10,327 nt of DNA from Larix sibirica (GCA_004151065.3 NWUY0300126940.1:1-10327); one strand, 5' to 3'; positions 1 to 8,044 are shown, numbered from the stretch's first letter. Notes: generated by a model not told the origin, from the letters alone. Translations and numbers: made by a program.

Positions 1-346
1 TTTAATATATAAATATTTATAAAACTTTATAAAACTATAGAAAATTGTTTTTGCAAACCAGAAATTAATTAAAATTTAATTGAAATTCATTATTAACTAA
101 CTGATTACTATATACCTCCCTTGGCAGGTATAAAAAGTAACAAAAATACAATTTGTTCATAAATCCTTAAATTCCAAAATAGAGTAATATAAACTCTAGA
201 TGATTTGCACTTTTTCAACAAGTGTTGTCTAGATGATTATGTAATTCCAACAACCCAAAACTACCATTTCAACAATTCCTATAGATTTTTTTCCAAAAAA
301 CTCACCCAATAATCAATACAAATCATCAATAGTTTAACTTACTCTA
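1..346. other. AT-rich left flank, no gene seen
   Basis: This is very AT-rich plant-type intergenic DNA. No open frame of useful length, tRNA-like fold or conserved motif was seen on either strand. A short direct repeat of about 11 bp (TCTAGATGATT) occurs near 197 and 229 and is probably meaningless. The stretch ends at the target-site duplication of the LINE insertion. Confidence 0.7.
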
Positions 347-360
347 TGTAAACTAAACAA
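347..360. repeat. Target-site duplication, 3' side of LINE
   Basis: The 14 bases TGTAAACTAAACAA are repeated without mismatch at 6622-6635. They abut a T run (the A tail of the minus-strand LINE) on one side and ordinary AT-rich DNA on the other. Position, length and adjacency to the tail fit a duplication made by target-primed reverse transcription. The match stops on both sides (left copy flanked by TA and AT, right copy by CT and TA). Confidence 0.85.
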
Positions 361-361
361 A

Positions 362-369
362 TTTTTTTT
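362..369 (-). other. Short poly(A) tail of the LINE (T8 on plus strand)
   Basis: Eight T on the plus strand directly follow the left target-site duplication and one A. Read on the minus strand this is the 3' terminal A run expected of an L1-type element. It is short, as is common after loss of tail length in old copies. Confidence 0.7.
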
Positions 370-643
370 CTAGGAGAAAAAAAGTCTCTTGCTATTCATT
401 GTATTGAATCAAAGAAACTTACAATATACTCTTATCCCATGGATAATTTTACTTTCAATCTAATATATAAGTGTTTCACTTTCAGTGTTGCTAGATCCTA
501 ATCTCCCATAACATTATATATGGGACAGTCTTACCTTGTTTCAATATTACAAAAAACAAATCCAAAAAGTTACCTCGTTCTTTTCTTCTATACAACATGC
601 TTTCAATGAATACATACTAATGACACAAAAAAAATAATAACTA
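370..643 (-). other. 3' UTR of the LINE
   Basis: About 270 bases lie between the ORF2 stop (TGA at 646-644) and the A tail. They carry no extended frame on either strand. No similarity to the flanks was noticed. The assignment rests on position alone, between the RNase H end and the tail plus duplication. Confidence 0.7.
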
Positions 644-1106
644 TCAAAAGTAACGGACCTTGTTTCCACTCACAAGGTTGCCATTGTAAACATAACGGAC
701 TTGTGCCCATCCTTCTTCGAGAGTTAGTCCCAACTTGGAGAGTTTGTCATATTTCTGGTTATAAATTATGACGATATGATTGAAAGTTATCCTCTCGAGA
801 GAACGAAGAGAGCATTGGACAATTTTTTTCCATGATGTCAAAAGAAGAGCTTGTAGGAGGGGTTTGTCAGTGACCCAGTTTATAATGGTTGATGAATCAC
901 CAAAATTTTTTAATCCTGGTCACCAAGTGGTCCACAGCCAACTGTAAAAGTCCCCAAAGAGAGATAAGCTGTGATCTAGTGTTGCTGCCACTACCTTCAA
1001 CCATATACATCTCCAAAAAATGTCCATGATCCCAAGTCAAGACACAACCTATCCCGCATCTAGATAATTGTGTGGCCCCGTCAAAGAAGCCTATCGGGGA
1101 GTCTGT
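644..1106 (-). other. ORF2 C-terminal RNase H domain (degenerate)
   Basis: RNase H removes RNA from the RNA-DNA hybrid. Motifs in order are GFFDGAT with first catalytic Asp at 1082-1080, CGIGCVL, SNTRSQLISLWGLL, FGDSSTIINW with Asp at 898-896, and YDKLSKLGLTLEEG with Asp at 748-746. The second acid, Glu in family members (AELLAL), is Gln here (CAG at 971-969), a single-base change that should abolish catalysis. The frame changes near 905, between LWGLL and GDSS. Upstream in the same frame, 1328-1206 reads LDKCLRHWQEK-stop-PHYIHFPLLVMWAI-stop-ISRN, both stops TGA (1295, 1250), and the second matches a family Trp. Confidence 0.88.
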
Positions 1107-1389
1107 GTGAATGATGGGCGATCTTTTAAATACCTGTCGACATACAATATTTTTGCATGTATAATCTGAGAGGAAATATGAAGTGAGCGTTGCCGCCCCA
1201 GCCACACTGAGAAAATTGCCATAAAAAGAAATCGTATTCCGGGATATTCATATGGCCCACATGACAAGTAAAGGGAAATGTATATAATGTGGTCACTTTT
1301 CTTGCCAATGACGTAAGCATTTATCCAGTGTTCCCACTACCCAGTCTCCAACTTTCTATGTCGATCACGAAGGATATCCCACACACCTA

Positions 1390-1622
1390 AAGAGTGAATC
1401 CGCATTGTGAACAGAGGTGATCGACAGTCTCAACTACGTTGTAGCAGAGTAGGAAACATGTAGGACCTATACACCTCTCAATCTATATACCTCGCTAGTA
1501 AGTATCCTCTGTTGTAAATCCAACCAAGTGAAAATAATGACCTTTAAAGGCACAGTCCACTGCTAAATAACTTTCAACCACCACCGAGACTGTTGATTAT
1601 TGGATGTATATGAAATAGAATC
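1390..1622 (-). other. ORF2 zf-RVT zinc ribbon (degenerate)
   Basis: The zf-RVT domain sits between reverse transcriptase and RNase H in plant LINEs. The lead-in WWLKVI-stop-QWTVPLKVIIFTW has TAG at 1565 where family members have Trp. It is followed by RILTSEVYRLRG. After a frame change near 1480 the ribbon reads GPTCFLLCYNVVETVDHLCS and continues QCGFT, giving C at 1458, C at 1446, H at 1419 and C at 1404 (C-x3-C-x8-H-x4-C). All four candidate zinc ligands survive although the frame does not. Confidence 0.8.
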
Positions 1623-2479
1623 ATATGCCAATCGCGTAGTCACATTCCCGTTACTACAGCCATAGGCCCAATATAATTCATCAAGTTCTTCATTAAGGAG
1701 AATATTTGCGTGTGATAGATATGAGATGTATGTGTTCCACTCAACACCAAACTCCCCATGCAATTCAAGGTCCTTTGCATTCATTCACTTTGTGTTCTTC
1801 CACCTGACATCACCCTTGCTGACAACTTCATTAAGAAAGTATATCCCTTTTTAGTGTATCTCCTTCAAGGTAGTCGGCGAGAGATGCAATAGGTTTGTCC
1901 CCAGTATGGGATCCAATCCTATGTGGATTTGGAATCCATTCCCCACATTCCACATCAGATAATTGTTAATATAGGGGAAAACATCAACAAGAGCATCCCA
2001 AATAGTCGAACTGTGTAAACGTTTTTTTCTTTTTTAGGCGGATCCAATCAATAACAGATCTGTGGCCAAGATATTTGGCTCTAATGATGATCCCCCAAAG
2101 GCCCTGATCTGTTAGACCACGCAAGAGAATCTTCATGTGCAGAGCTCGATATACCCAGAATATGTTCCTAATCCCCCATCCTCCTCTGTATTTAGGATAT
2201 GTGATCCTCTCCCGCACTACCAGATGGATACCCTGTTTATCCGGAGATGGCTTCCATAGAAAACTAAAGAAATTTTTTCTGATCCTATGGAGTATGGAGG
2301 ACGGTACCTTTTCCAGTGACAGCCAATAAATAGGCATATTAGAGAGAGCAGAAGTCAACAAAGCCAATCGGCCACCAATGGATATCTTTCTATAAGTCCA
2401 CAAGGCAATTTTCTTTTCAATCTTCTTAAGCATCCAAAACTAGTCAGAAAGACAATAGTCATTTGGTTTAAAAAAAAAA
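1563..2479 (-). other. ORF2 thumb and linker between RT and zinc ribbon
   Basis: This region is typical of plant LINE ORF2 after the catalytic palm. It shows FFKPND, then SD-stop-FWMLKKIEKKIALW (the stop TAG at 2442 replaces the Trp of DWFW), GGRLALLTSALSNMPIYWLSL, FFSFLWKPS, GGWGIRNIF and KYLGHRSVIDWI. The longest open run is 2433-1984. After an A-rich frameshift site near 2025 the text continues in another frame with SSTIWDALVDVFPYINNYL, WNVGNGFQIHIGLDPILG and then HGEFGVEWNTYISYL down to 1563. Its function is structural and in RNA binding for the family. Stops are at 1853 and 1787. Confidence 0.85.
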
Positions 2480-3486
2480 CAAGTAATGCAAGCCTGAGTT
2501 TATGTTTAAAATATCCAGAGGGAAGATATCTCGAAGTTGTAAGAGTGATTCTTCTTCAAGATGCTGTTAATAAAAACTAGTCTTAGTGAAATTTATCAAC
2601 ATACCTATGGCTTTGCATAATGTTTCCAATAAGTCTTTGTAATGTGTCCATTCTCTAGCATCACTAATCCCAAACAACAAGGAATCATCCACGAATAAAA
2701 GGTGAGTGATATAATGATTCCCCGCAACCTTGATGCCTCTAATATTCTTCTCTGATTTTTCCTGGTGAATGAGATGATTGAGTGCCTCTATAATCAGGGG
2801 GAACAAGAGAGGAGAAAGAGGGCATCCCTGTCGAAGGCCCCCCGAGGCATTAAAGAAAGAAGTAGGTCTCCCATTGATAAGCACAACAAAGTTGGCTGAA
2901 TGGACACATCCCATAATCCACTGCGTAATGTGGTAATCTAGTCCATCATTTAGAAGAACCAATCACAGGAAGGTCCAGTCAACCATGTCGTAGGATTTAA
3001 TCAGATCAAGCTTGAGCACCAATACCCAATATGTTTATTCTTTGTCAAGTGAAGGGTTTCTTGTGCCACCCCTCTCACATAAAAAATCAACATTTGATGT
3101 AAAAAACCAAATTGTTCTTTGGAAATACCCTTTGATAAACCCACTTTGATCCGGTTACCTATGGTTTTTCTAACTAACTTGTAAATTAAATTACAAAGGG
3201 AAATTGGCCGATATTCCTACAAAGAAGAGGGTTTTGAATACTTTGGAGTGAGTGATAAAAAGGTCGCATTAACCCACCTGAAACCTTACCACTTAATCGA
3301 GCTTCTTCCACTAAGGAGGTTTGGGCCAAGAATGTCAAAAAATTGAAGGAAGAATTCGCATGTCCACCCGTCCGGGCCCAAACTCTTGTCCTTGTCCATC
3401 TTCTTCAAAATGTCCTTGATCTCCTTCATAGTCGTAGGCCTGCCAATAGTGGAGCATTCTTCTTTAGAGTATATGCATGGCATCAC
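2480..3486 (-). other. ORF2 reverse transcriptase domain (degenerate)
   Basis: Reverse transcriptase fingers-palm motifs are readable across two frames. They are SLGPDG at 3384-3367, then ATFLSLTPK and YRPISLCNLIYK near 3262-3181, KEQFGF near 3120, motif A KLDLIKSYDMVDW from 3013, LRQGCPLSP near 2833-2809, and the active-site box FVDD at 2695-2684. The usual plant LINE box is FADD. Here Val is GTG, one C-to-T step from the Ala codon GCG. Both catalytic Asp of the box and the motif A Asp remain. The reading is broken by TAA at 3288, TAG at 3219, TGA at 2965, TAA at 2569 and frame changes near 3488 and 3020. Confidence 0.9.
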
Positions 3487-4074
3487 CTGTAGAACTCTCT
3501 TTTTGAATTGCCAAGTTTAGAGGATGAGGACATGTGTAAATAATAGAAAAATGTTCTGCCACTTCCGCTTCTATGCCCTCTTGACTGGAAACAAAGTCAC
3601 CACGTGAGTTATTCATTTCCCAAATCGACTTCTGTCGCCTCCTTTCGTTTGCAAATGAATGGAAACATTTAGTGTTAGAATCCTTGCAGTTGAGCCCGAG
3701 TGCTCGGCTCTTTATGCACCAAAGTTCCTCCTCTTTAAAAAGAAGGGATTTTTTCTAAGACTCTAGTTCTTTGATGTGACCCAAGAGAGGAGGAGTGACT
3801 GACATCTCAAAATGCGAAGCATAAATAAGTTTTAATTCATCCTCAATGGTCTTCAAATCAATTTGCAATAGTTGTTTTCGAGCTCTTATCCATGGGGCGA
3901 CCCCGGCTTTTAAAGATCTCAAGAAAAGAGGAATACAATACATAGCACTTCCCTCATATGTGGCAGCAAATGAAACCCAGTGTTGACACACCAAAGTGAT
4001 CAAATTCGGATCCAGAGGCCAGAGATGACAGTATTTGAAAGGGAATTTGGACAATTTTAGTCCCTTTTCGATCT

Positions 4075-4760
4075 TAAGGATAATCAGACTGTGGTGCAAT
4101 AAAGAGGAATTTCAACCCATGAAGTCACACGATCCATCCCTCATAGAAATTCTTCATGTACCAAGAATCATCAAGTCATTTTGCAACTGCATCTGGACTA
4201 GATTGCCAATTCCTCTAGGTGGGTGCCAAAGGAGTAGGTTCTATGTCAATAAGGAAATGAGCTTCTACCAAATATTTGAACCAATCCAAAGAGGGGCCCA
4301 ATTGAGCCTTTACCCCCCATGATTCCTTGTCAGCGAGGATAAAATTCAAATCGCCTGCAATAATAAGTGAATTTGAGTCGAGTAATCCACAATTTGAGAG
4401 AGCTGACCAATAGTTCATTTTATCCCCAATAGGCCCATAGCAATTGAAAATATTTATAGGTAGGTCAAGATCTCTGCTACGACCAGTCAATAAAATTCAT
4501 CCACCCAATGTAAAAGGCTTAAACCTGTAAAAGGAGGGATCCTAAGCTGTAAGAAGTCCTCCAGATCTACCCACTACGTCTAGTGAGCAACATTCCCATG
4601 AAGGGCGAAGTTTCCAAATAAAATCTCTAGTTCACTGACAGTCAACCAAATTTTCTTGAAGTAAAACAATCTCCAGTCTAATTGCGTTTACTAAGTGCCT
4701 GAAGGTCCATAAATTAGGGGTTCCTCCTACCCCTCTAATATTGAGGGATAAAATGATCAT
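4075..4760 (-). other. ORF2 APE-like endonuclease domain (degenerate)
   Basis: This is an exonuclease-endonuclease-phosphatase fold that nicks the target DNA strand to provide the primer. Motifs visible in order are LNIRG with Asn at 4742-4740, the QE pair with metal-binding Glu at 4655-4653, GGLLTA then stop in place of Trp, NCYGP at 4445-4431, and GDLN with Asp at 4352-4350 and Asn at 4346-4344. LAPT then stop, then RNW, is PTWRN with Trp changed to TAG at 4217. AVAK then stop, then LD, fits KRLD with Arg changed to TGA at 4178. The closing SDH motif reads LHH (around 4099-4091), so its Asp seems lost, although a frameshift nearby makes the alignment uncertain. Five or six stops cut the domain. 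Confidence 0.85.
4757..4760 (-). promoter_or_regulatory. ATGA stop-start overlap of ORF1 and ORF2
   Basis: On the minus strand the four bases ATGA contain the ORF2 start (ATG, 4760-4758) and the ORF1 stop (TGA, 4759-4757). The last ORF1 codons read V-R-Q-stop. The first ORF2 codons read MIILSLNIRG, the canonical first endonuclease motif, which fixes this ATG as the ORF2 start. Such overlaps allow translation of the second ORF by termination-reinitiation, as shown for the silkworm LINE SART1. That mechanism is inferred here, not shown. Confidence 0.8.
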
Positions 4761-5513
4761 TGGCGAACCTTAAGGTTGGCCACCTGAGCTCTAAGGGGCC
4801 TGAAAGTATCTGATACCTGTGAGAGATAATCCAAACTAGGATCCGTCCAAGAGGACGAGCCAATATCATCTGTAGTTTCACCAAAACCACTAGAGGAACG
4901 AGCAATGTATTTCCTTCTTCTATCCCCAATTTTCCTTCTGATAGTAACATTGTGGTTAAAACTGCCGAAGACTACCGGCTTGACAGAGTTTGATGTATAC
5001 ACTGGAAGAGGGTTTTCAAATAAACCAAAAGATACAACCGGGGGAGTGGAGACCCCAACCATATGACTCTGTGTCGAAGATGCAGTCAGTGTAGGAGCAT
5101 CCATGGCTTGAAATATAGTTTGTTCGTCTTGAAGCATCTGAGAGTCTAAATCTAGCTCATCACCAAATGAGATAGTAGTATCACCATTTGTTAATTCGAT
5201 CATGGGAATCACCCTCTCACCACTAGCGAAAGTGGGTGTAGTAGTACATAAATCTCCAGACTCAGATAGATTCTCTAGAGGAAACCCAACCCCAAATGAT
5301 TCCCTACCCAAATTCTCCAAGAGCTGTAGGTTTTCCTGTGACAAGGAGCTAAATAAATCGGGGAGAAGGAAAGAGAGCTTACCAGTAAATGAAGTGCTAT
5401 GGCCTGAAATAGGAGGAGGTTGTAAAGAATGCCCCCCCTGAATCTACACAGTCGAAAGAGATGGGACCAACCTCTGAAGGATGGAGATTTGTTCAATGTC
5501 TAGGATTGTGCTG

Positions 5514-5555
5514 GCAGTTTCTCCTAAGTTGACCCTCCTCACCGCATAGAAAACA
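5514..5555 (-). other. ORF1 zinc knuckle with His-to-Gln change
   Basis: The 14-residue segment CFLCGEEGQLRRNC has the spacing C-x2-C-x4-(H)-x4-C of a retroelement CCHC knuckle, which binds RNA or single-stranded nucleic acid. The His position is Gln (CAA at 5531-5529), one base away from a His codon. All three Cys are present. It follows the RTPFRC segment, as in other plant LINE ORF1 proteins. Confidence 0.85.
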
Positions 5556-6361
5556 CCTGAAAGGCGTCCTCCAATAGTCCAGAGACTGGATGATGTCCCC
5601 ATCTCCCCAATGAATAGTAATTGAGTATAGAAGTCCCCTTTCCACATCAATCTCAGTAAGGACCCATGTCGTCCTCTTGTCCTCGTGGAATAAAGATTTA
5701 TCGTCGAAGAACAAAAATCTATTGATCCTATTTGCAAGGGAGATAAAGACCTCCTTGGACCATAGTTCTATTGGGAATCCTTTTAACATGAACCATAAGT
5801 GGTTGTGTTGTAGGACCTCCGTCGAGGGCTTGAAGCCCGTGTGCCACCTCTTCAGACGAAAAGATCCCCGACCAATCAAGAAAATGAAATAAAATCCAGT
5901 TGTTAAGAACCATATGTACCTTGGGGCTGTACTGAAGGAGGGGTTTCCACTGTTCATTTATCCAAGTCATCAGAGGTGCGGTTAACCTTCTCAAAACTGA
6001 CTTTTCCCACCAAAGCTCTGGCCGAGAAGCTCAAAACCATGGATATTTGGACATCCTTTCCTAAGGTCATATAATTCCCCTCCGTTCTCTTCTTGTGTGA
6101 TTTCTGAAGTCTATTCTGCATGGCCTTTGCACCCGAACTCCTAGACCAACCACCTTCCTGACGAGTGACTGCAGTGGGTTCAAATATGTTTGAGGTGACA
6201 TATGGGTTCTATAAGACACCGGCAATAGGAGTAGGTGAAGCACATAATAATGGTTCCTCATAGGAGGTGGATGGCCCAAATAAAATGCCAGTGGAGGAGT
6301 TAAAAACAAGTGACTCGGGAAGAGAGACCTTTGTGCTAGTGGCTATGTGACTATTGACCAT

Positions 6362-6621
6362 GTTGTTAAAAAACAATCAAATCAGCAATATGATCATTTG
6401 GCACCCTAAACGAGTAGATGGGTCCCTCCGAAACAGAAGGGCATCACGAGAGTCACAACAGGAGAGTCTAGAGGATAATCATAGGAAAGGATAAGTCCAA
6501 GACCACAACAATTGGTCCAGATAAGAAAGAAACAAAAAAAACTACCCATAAAATATGGAAACAACCAAAATCAGTACGGACACTTCTGTCCCAAAAACCA
6601 ACCTCTCTGTATAGGGACTCT
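6362..6621 (-). promoter_or_regulatory. 5' UTR (probable internal promoter region) of the LINE
   Basis: This is about 260 bases from the 5' target-site duplication to the ORF1 start codon. LINEs carry their promoter inside this segment, but no specific promoter motif is recognisable here. In the ORF1 frame a TGA precedes the start by seven codons (TTG, TTT, TTT, AAC, AAC then ATG follow closely), so the ATG at 6361 is the first in-frame start after a stop. A T-rich tract occurs around 6530-6540. Confidence 0.6.
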
Positions 6622-6635
6622 TGTAAACTAAACAA
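6622..6635. repeat. Target-site duplication, 5' side of LINE
   Basis: This is the perfect partner of the 14-bp repeat at 347-360. It lies about 260 bases upstream of the ORF1 start codon on the minus strand and so marks the 5' end of the element. Beyond it the base composition returns to AT-rich flank. Confidence 0.85.
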
Positions 6636-7368
6636 TAACAATACTAAACCTTCATAAAAGAAATGAAGATAAAGAACAAATCATCTTAACATAATACCAA
6701 ACACAAACAATTATAAACTCTGTTGGCAATTTATCTCCATAATAACTGCAGATTGCGGCTACAAAGAATTCATTTCAAAATCACGGAAGCAGAGAAATGC
6801 TCTATTGCCATAATTTCAATCGCATGCTCCTACCCAAATTATGCACGTGACACATTTCCAATCTCACTTCAAACTTTAATTCAATCTACCTGTGTCTAAC
6901 CATTTTCTAACTTTTGATTGAAAATGTATGATGCGCTATTAAATATAATTACGCACCATATTTGACGACCAATTTACCTGTCATTGTGATTCTCAACCCA
7001 TCGAGCCTTCCACTCCATTTTCCATACAACGCATATGACCTCTTCTCAACCACATGCACACTTCGCAAATTCCACAAGTTCATGAAACTGATTGATGAGA
7101 TGAGGGTGAACCATTAAAGAGACTATCAATATGGAGCTTGATGCTTTTCATGATTTTATTGATATTGAATATGAAGATTCCCATCGACCCAAAGATATGG
7201 AGTGGGGTGACAACACCACCAAACGTCGAAGGCATTCAATACATCAATGATGTGGATACATAATGCAAGTCGAGTGAATGCTGATTTGTCCTCATTGGGA
7301 TATCTATACATTTTCACGGAGTTATCGGGGAGTCCATCATTAAACGTATAGTTCATGTAAAGAAAATA
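6636..7368. other. AT-rich right flank, no supported gene
   Basis: This is the sequence resuming after the LINE. One minus-strand frame of 72 codons runs from an ATG at 7374 to 7156. It matches no family I recognise, has no upstream context and no codon pattern that sets it apart. It begins inside the repeat unit at 7369. The stretch around 6970-7140 is somewhat less AT-rich than the rest. I see no RNA gene or transposon terminus here. Confidence 0.5.
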
Positions 7369-7475
7369 TTTCATTTTTAGCTCTAGTCAAATCATAAGCC
7401 CTACTTTTCGTATATTCAAAACTATATGGAAAGTAGAAGGATGACTTGAAATGTGAAGTATATAGATGGATTAAT
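7369..7475. repeat. Tandem duplication, unit 1
   Basis: The unit starts TTTCATTTTTAG and ends ATAGATGGATTAATA. Shared blocks with unit 2 (7492-7623) include GTCAAATCA, TATATTCAAAAC, GTGGAAAGTAGAAGGATGA (unit 1 has TATGG) and TTGAAATGT. The units differ by a short insertion in unit 2 and scattered substitutions, so the duplication is old. Confidence 0.8.
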
Positions 7476-7491
7476 ATATGGAAAGTAGCTC

Positions 7492-7623
7492 TTTCATTTT
7501 TAGTACCTAATGGTTAAAGCAAGTCAAATCAGAAGTCTCGCTTTCATAGAATTTTCATATATTCAAAACCATGTGGAAAGTAGAAGGATGAGTTGAAATG
7601 TCAAGTCTATAGATGGATTAATA
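7492..7623. repeat. Tandem duplication, unit 2
   Basis: This is the second copy of the unit at 7369-7475, about 25 bases longer because of extra sequence after TTTCATTTTTAG and before the TATATTCAAAAC block. A 16-base spacer separates the copies. No terminal inverted repeats or protein-coding signal were found, so this is a local duplication, not a recognised transposon. Confidence 0.8.
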
Positions 7624-8044
7624 ATCTCCACTTATAAAGAATGCCAAGACAACCTTGATCCATCATAGTTTTAAGAAGATAGTTTTAAGACGTAGGGAAT
7701 ATGTGTTCACGGTTAGAACAAGTGAATGTCAATGTTGATTTGTGATAATACCCTTGAAAAACGAGGATGGAGACAAAATTTCCCTTTCCTTTGCAACTAC
7801 CAAGGAAATTTAATATCTATACATTTCATATTTAGCCACCGAGGATATGTGCCTGAAAAATATTCTACAACTTCCTTTGTCCGGAAGAAAAAGTCCCAAC
7901 GTGAAGGACATAAAATAATAGACTTCCCTCGGAATGATTCAAACGTCAAGGTCCACCGAAGCATGTCAAGACAATCTTCTTTCATTTTAGTTCCTTACAA
8001 ACGGGTAAAGTTAGTCAAACGTATTATTTGAAGAGCTTTGACTA
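7624..8044. other. No supported gene; weak third copy of the repeat start
   Basis: Overlapping frames of 101 codons (plus, 7726-8031) and 62 codons (minus, 7985-7797) exist, but neither resembles a known family. They overlap each other on opposite strands, so at most one could be real. Near 7980-8020 the text TTTCATTTTAGTTCCTTAC followed by GTAAAGTTAGTCAAA resembles the start of the duplication unit at 7492, suggesting a third, strongly diverged partial copy. Confidence 0.4.

Larger units (their letters stand above)
644..4760 (-). pseudogene. LINE ORF2 polyprotein (EN-RT-zf-RVT-RNase H), broken
   Basis: ORF2 encodes the enzymes of target-primed reverse transcription: an endonuclease nicks chromosomal DNA, the reverse transcriptase copies the element RNA from the nick, and RNase H removes the RNA. 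The start is ATG at 4760 in the ATGA junction. The end is TGA at 646-644, just after the RNase H motif YDKLSK. The span is about 4.1 kb, or roughly 1,370 codons, the usual size for plant L1 ORF2. The reading frame must be followed through about nine shifts, near 4135, 4105, 3488, 3020, 2475, 2025, 1480, 1385-1330 and 905. In-frame stops include 4634, 4544, 4499, 4217, 4178, 3757, 3288, 3219, 2965, 2569, 2442, 1853, 1787, 1565, 1389, 1295 and 1250 (5' base on the minus strand). Several replace family Trp codons. No functional product is possible. Domains are listed separately. Confidence 0.92.
4757..6361 (-). pseudogene. LINE ORF1, DUF4283/CCHC RNA-binding protein, broken
   Basis: ORF1 proteins coat the element RNA and escort it in a ribonucleoprotein. 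The start is ATG at 6361-6359, with A at -3 and G at +4 (AACAACATGG, close to the plant consensus). The N-terminus to about 6075 is rich in Ser, Thr and Pro and ends in a basic patch (KSHKKR). A DUF4283-like region follows, from about 6050 to 5560, with the telling stretches NNWILFHF, LWFMLKGFPIELW, DVERGL and RTPFRC. A CCHC knuckle sits at 5555-5514. The tail to 4757 is Ser-rich and acidic, then basic (RRKIGDRRRK). Breaks seen are TAG at 6211-6209, TAG at 5446-5444, and frame changes near 5975, 5885 and 5510. All three shifts are in the same sense, so the final frame equals the first. The nominal span is 535 codons including the stop. The knuckle has Gln where the zinc-binding His should be. 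Identification of the family is firm. Confidence 0.88.
361..6621 (-). mobile_element. Full-length but inactive plant L1-type LINE retrotransposon
   Basis: The element is a non-LTR retrotransposon of about 6.26 kb read on the minus strand, bounded by the 14-bp duplication and ending in a short A tail. Visible parts in order are a 5' UTR, ORF1 (S/T/P-rich N-terminus, DUF4283-like RNA-binding fold, CCHC knuckle), and ORF2 (APE-type endonuclease, reverse transcriptase, zf-RVT zinc ribbon, RNase H). This order is characteristic of plant L1 elements. The length is in the usual range for full-length plant copies, and nothing appears to be missing at the 5' end. Its GC content is visibly higher than the flanks. 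Many stops and small indels show it has not been mobile for a long time. The exact 5' boundary is inferred from the duplication. No intact protein can be made. Confidence 0.92.

Noticed and set aside
286-292. T7 run considered as the LINE A tail
   Set aside because: The T8 run at 362-369 directly abuts the 14-bp duplication, while this run lies outside it.
2135-2329. Plus-strand frame of 64 codons opposite the ORF2 linker
   Set aside because: It is the antisense shadow of the strongly recognisable minus-strand LINE text (GGWGIRNIF, PIYWLSL).
4035-4322. Plus-strand frame of 95 codons opposite the endonuclease
   Set aside because: It is antisense to the endonuclease motifs and has no recognisable content of its own.
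6067-6309. Minus-strand frame of 80 codons in the ORF1 N-terminal region
   Set aside because: It is out of frame with the ATG at 6361. The neighbouring frame gives the S/T/P-rich and basic text that leads directly into the DUF4283-like region.
361-6621. Possible endogenous virus (pararetrovirus) or LTR retrotransposon because of the RT and RNase H
   Set aside because: An APE endonuclease is present, and the RT box is the LINE F(A/V)DD in a LINE motif order. There is a zf-RVT domain, an A tail and a short duplication, and no LTRs, protease, integrase, capsid or movement protein are seen.
7156-7374. Minus-strand 72-codon frame with a true ATG
   Set aside because: It matches no known family, has no visible exon context, and starts inside a local repeat. 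It is kept only as a note in the flank description.
7726-8031. Plus-strand 101-codon frame
   Set aside because: It overlaps an opposite-strand frame of similar length, shows no motif, and runs into a repeat. Chance is the simpler explanation.
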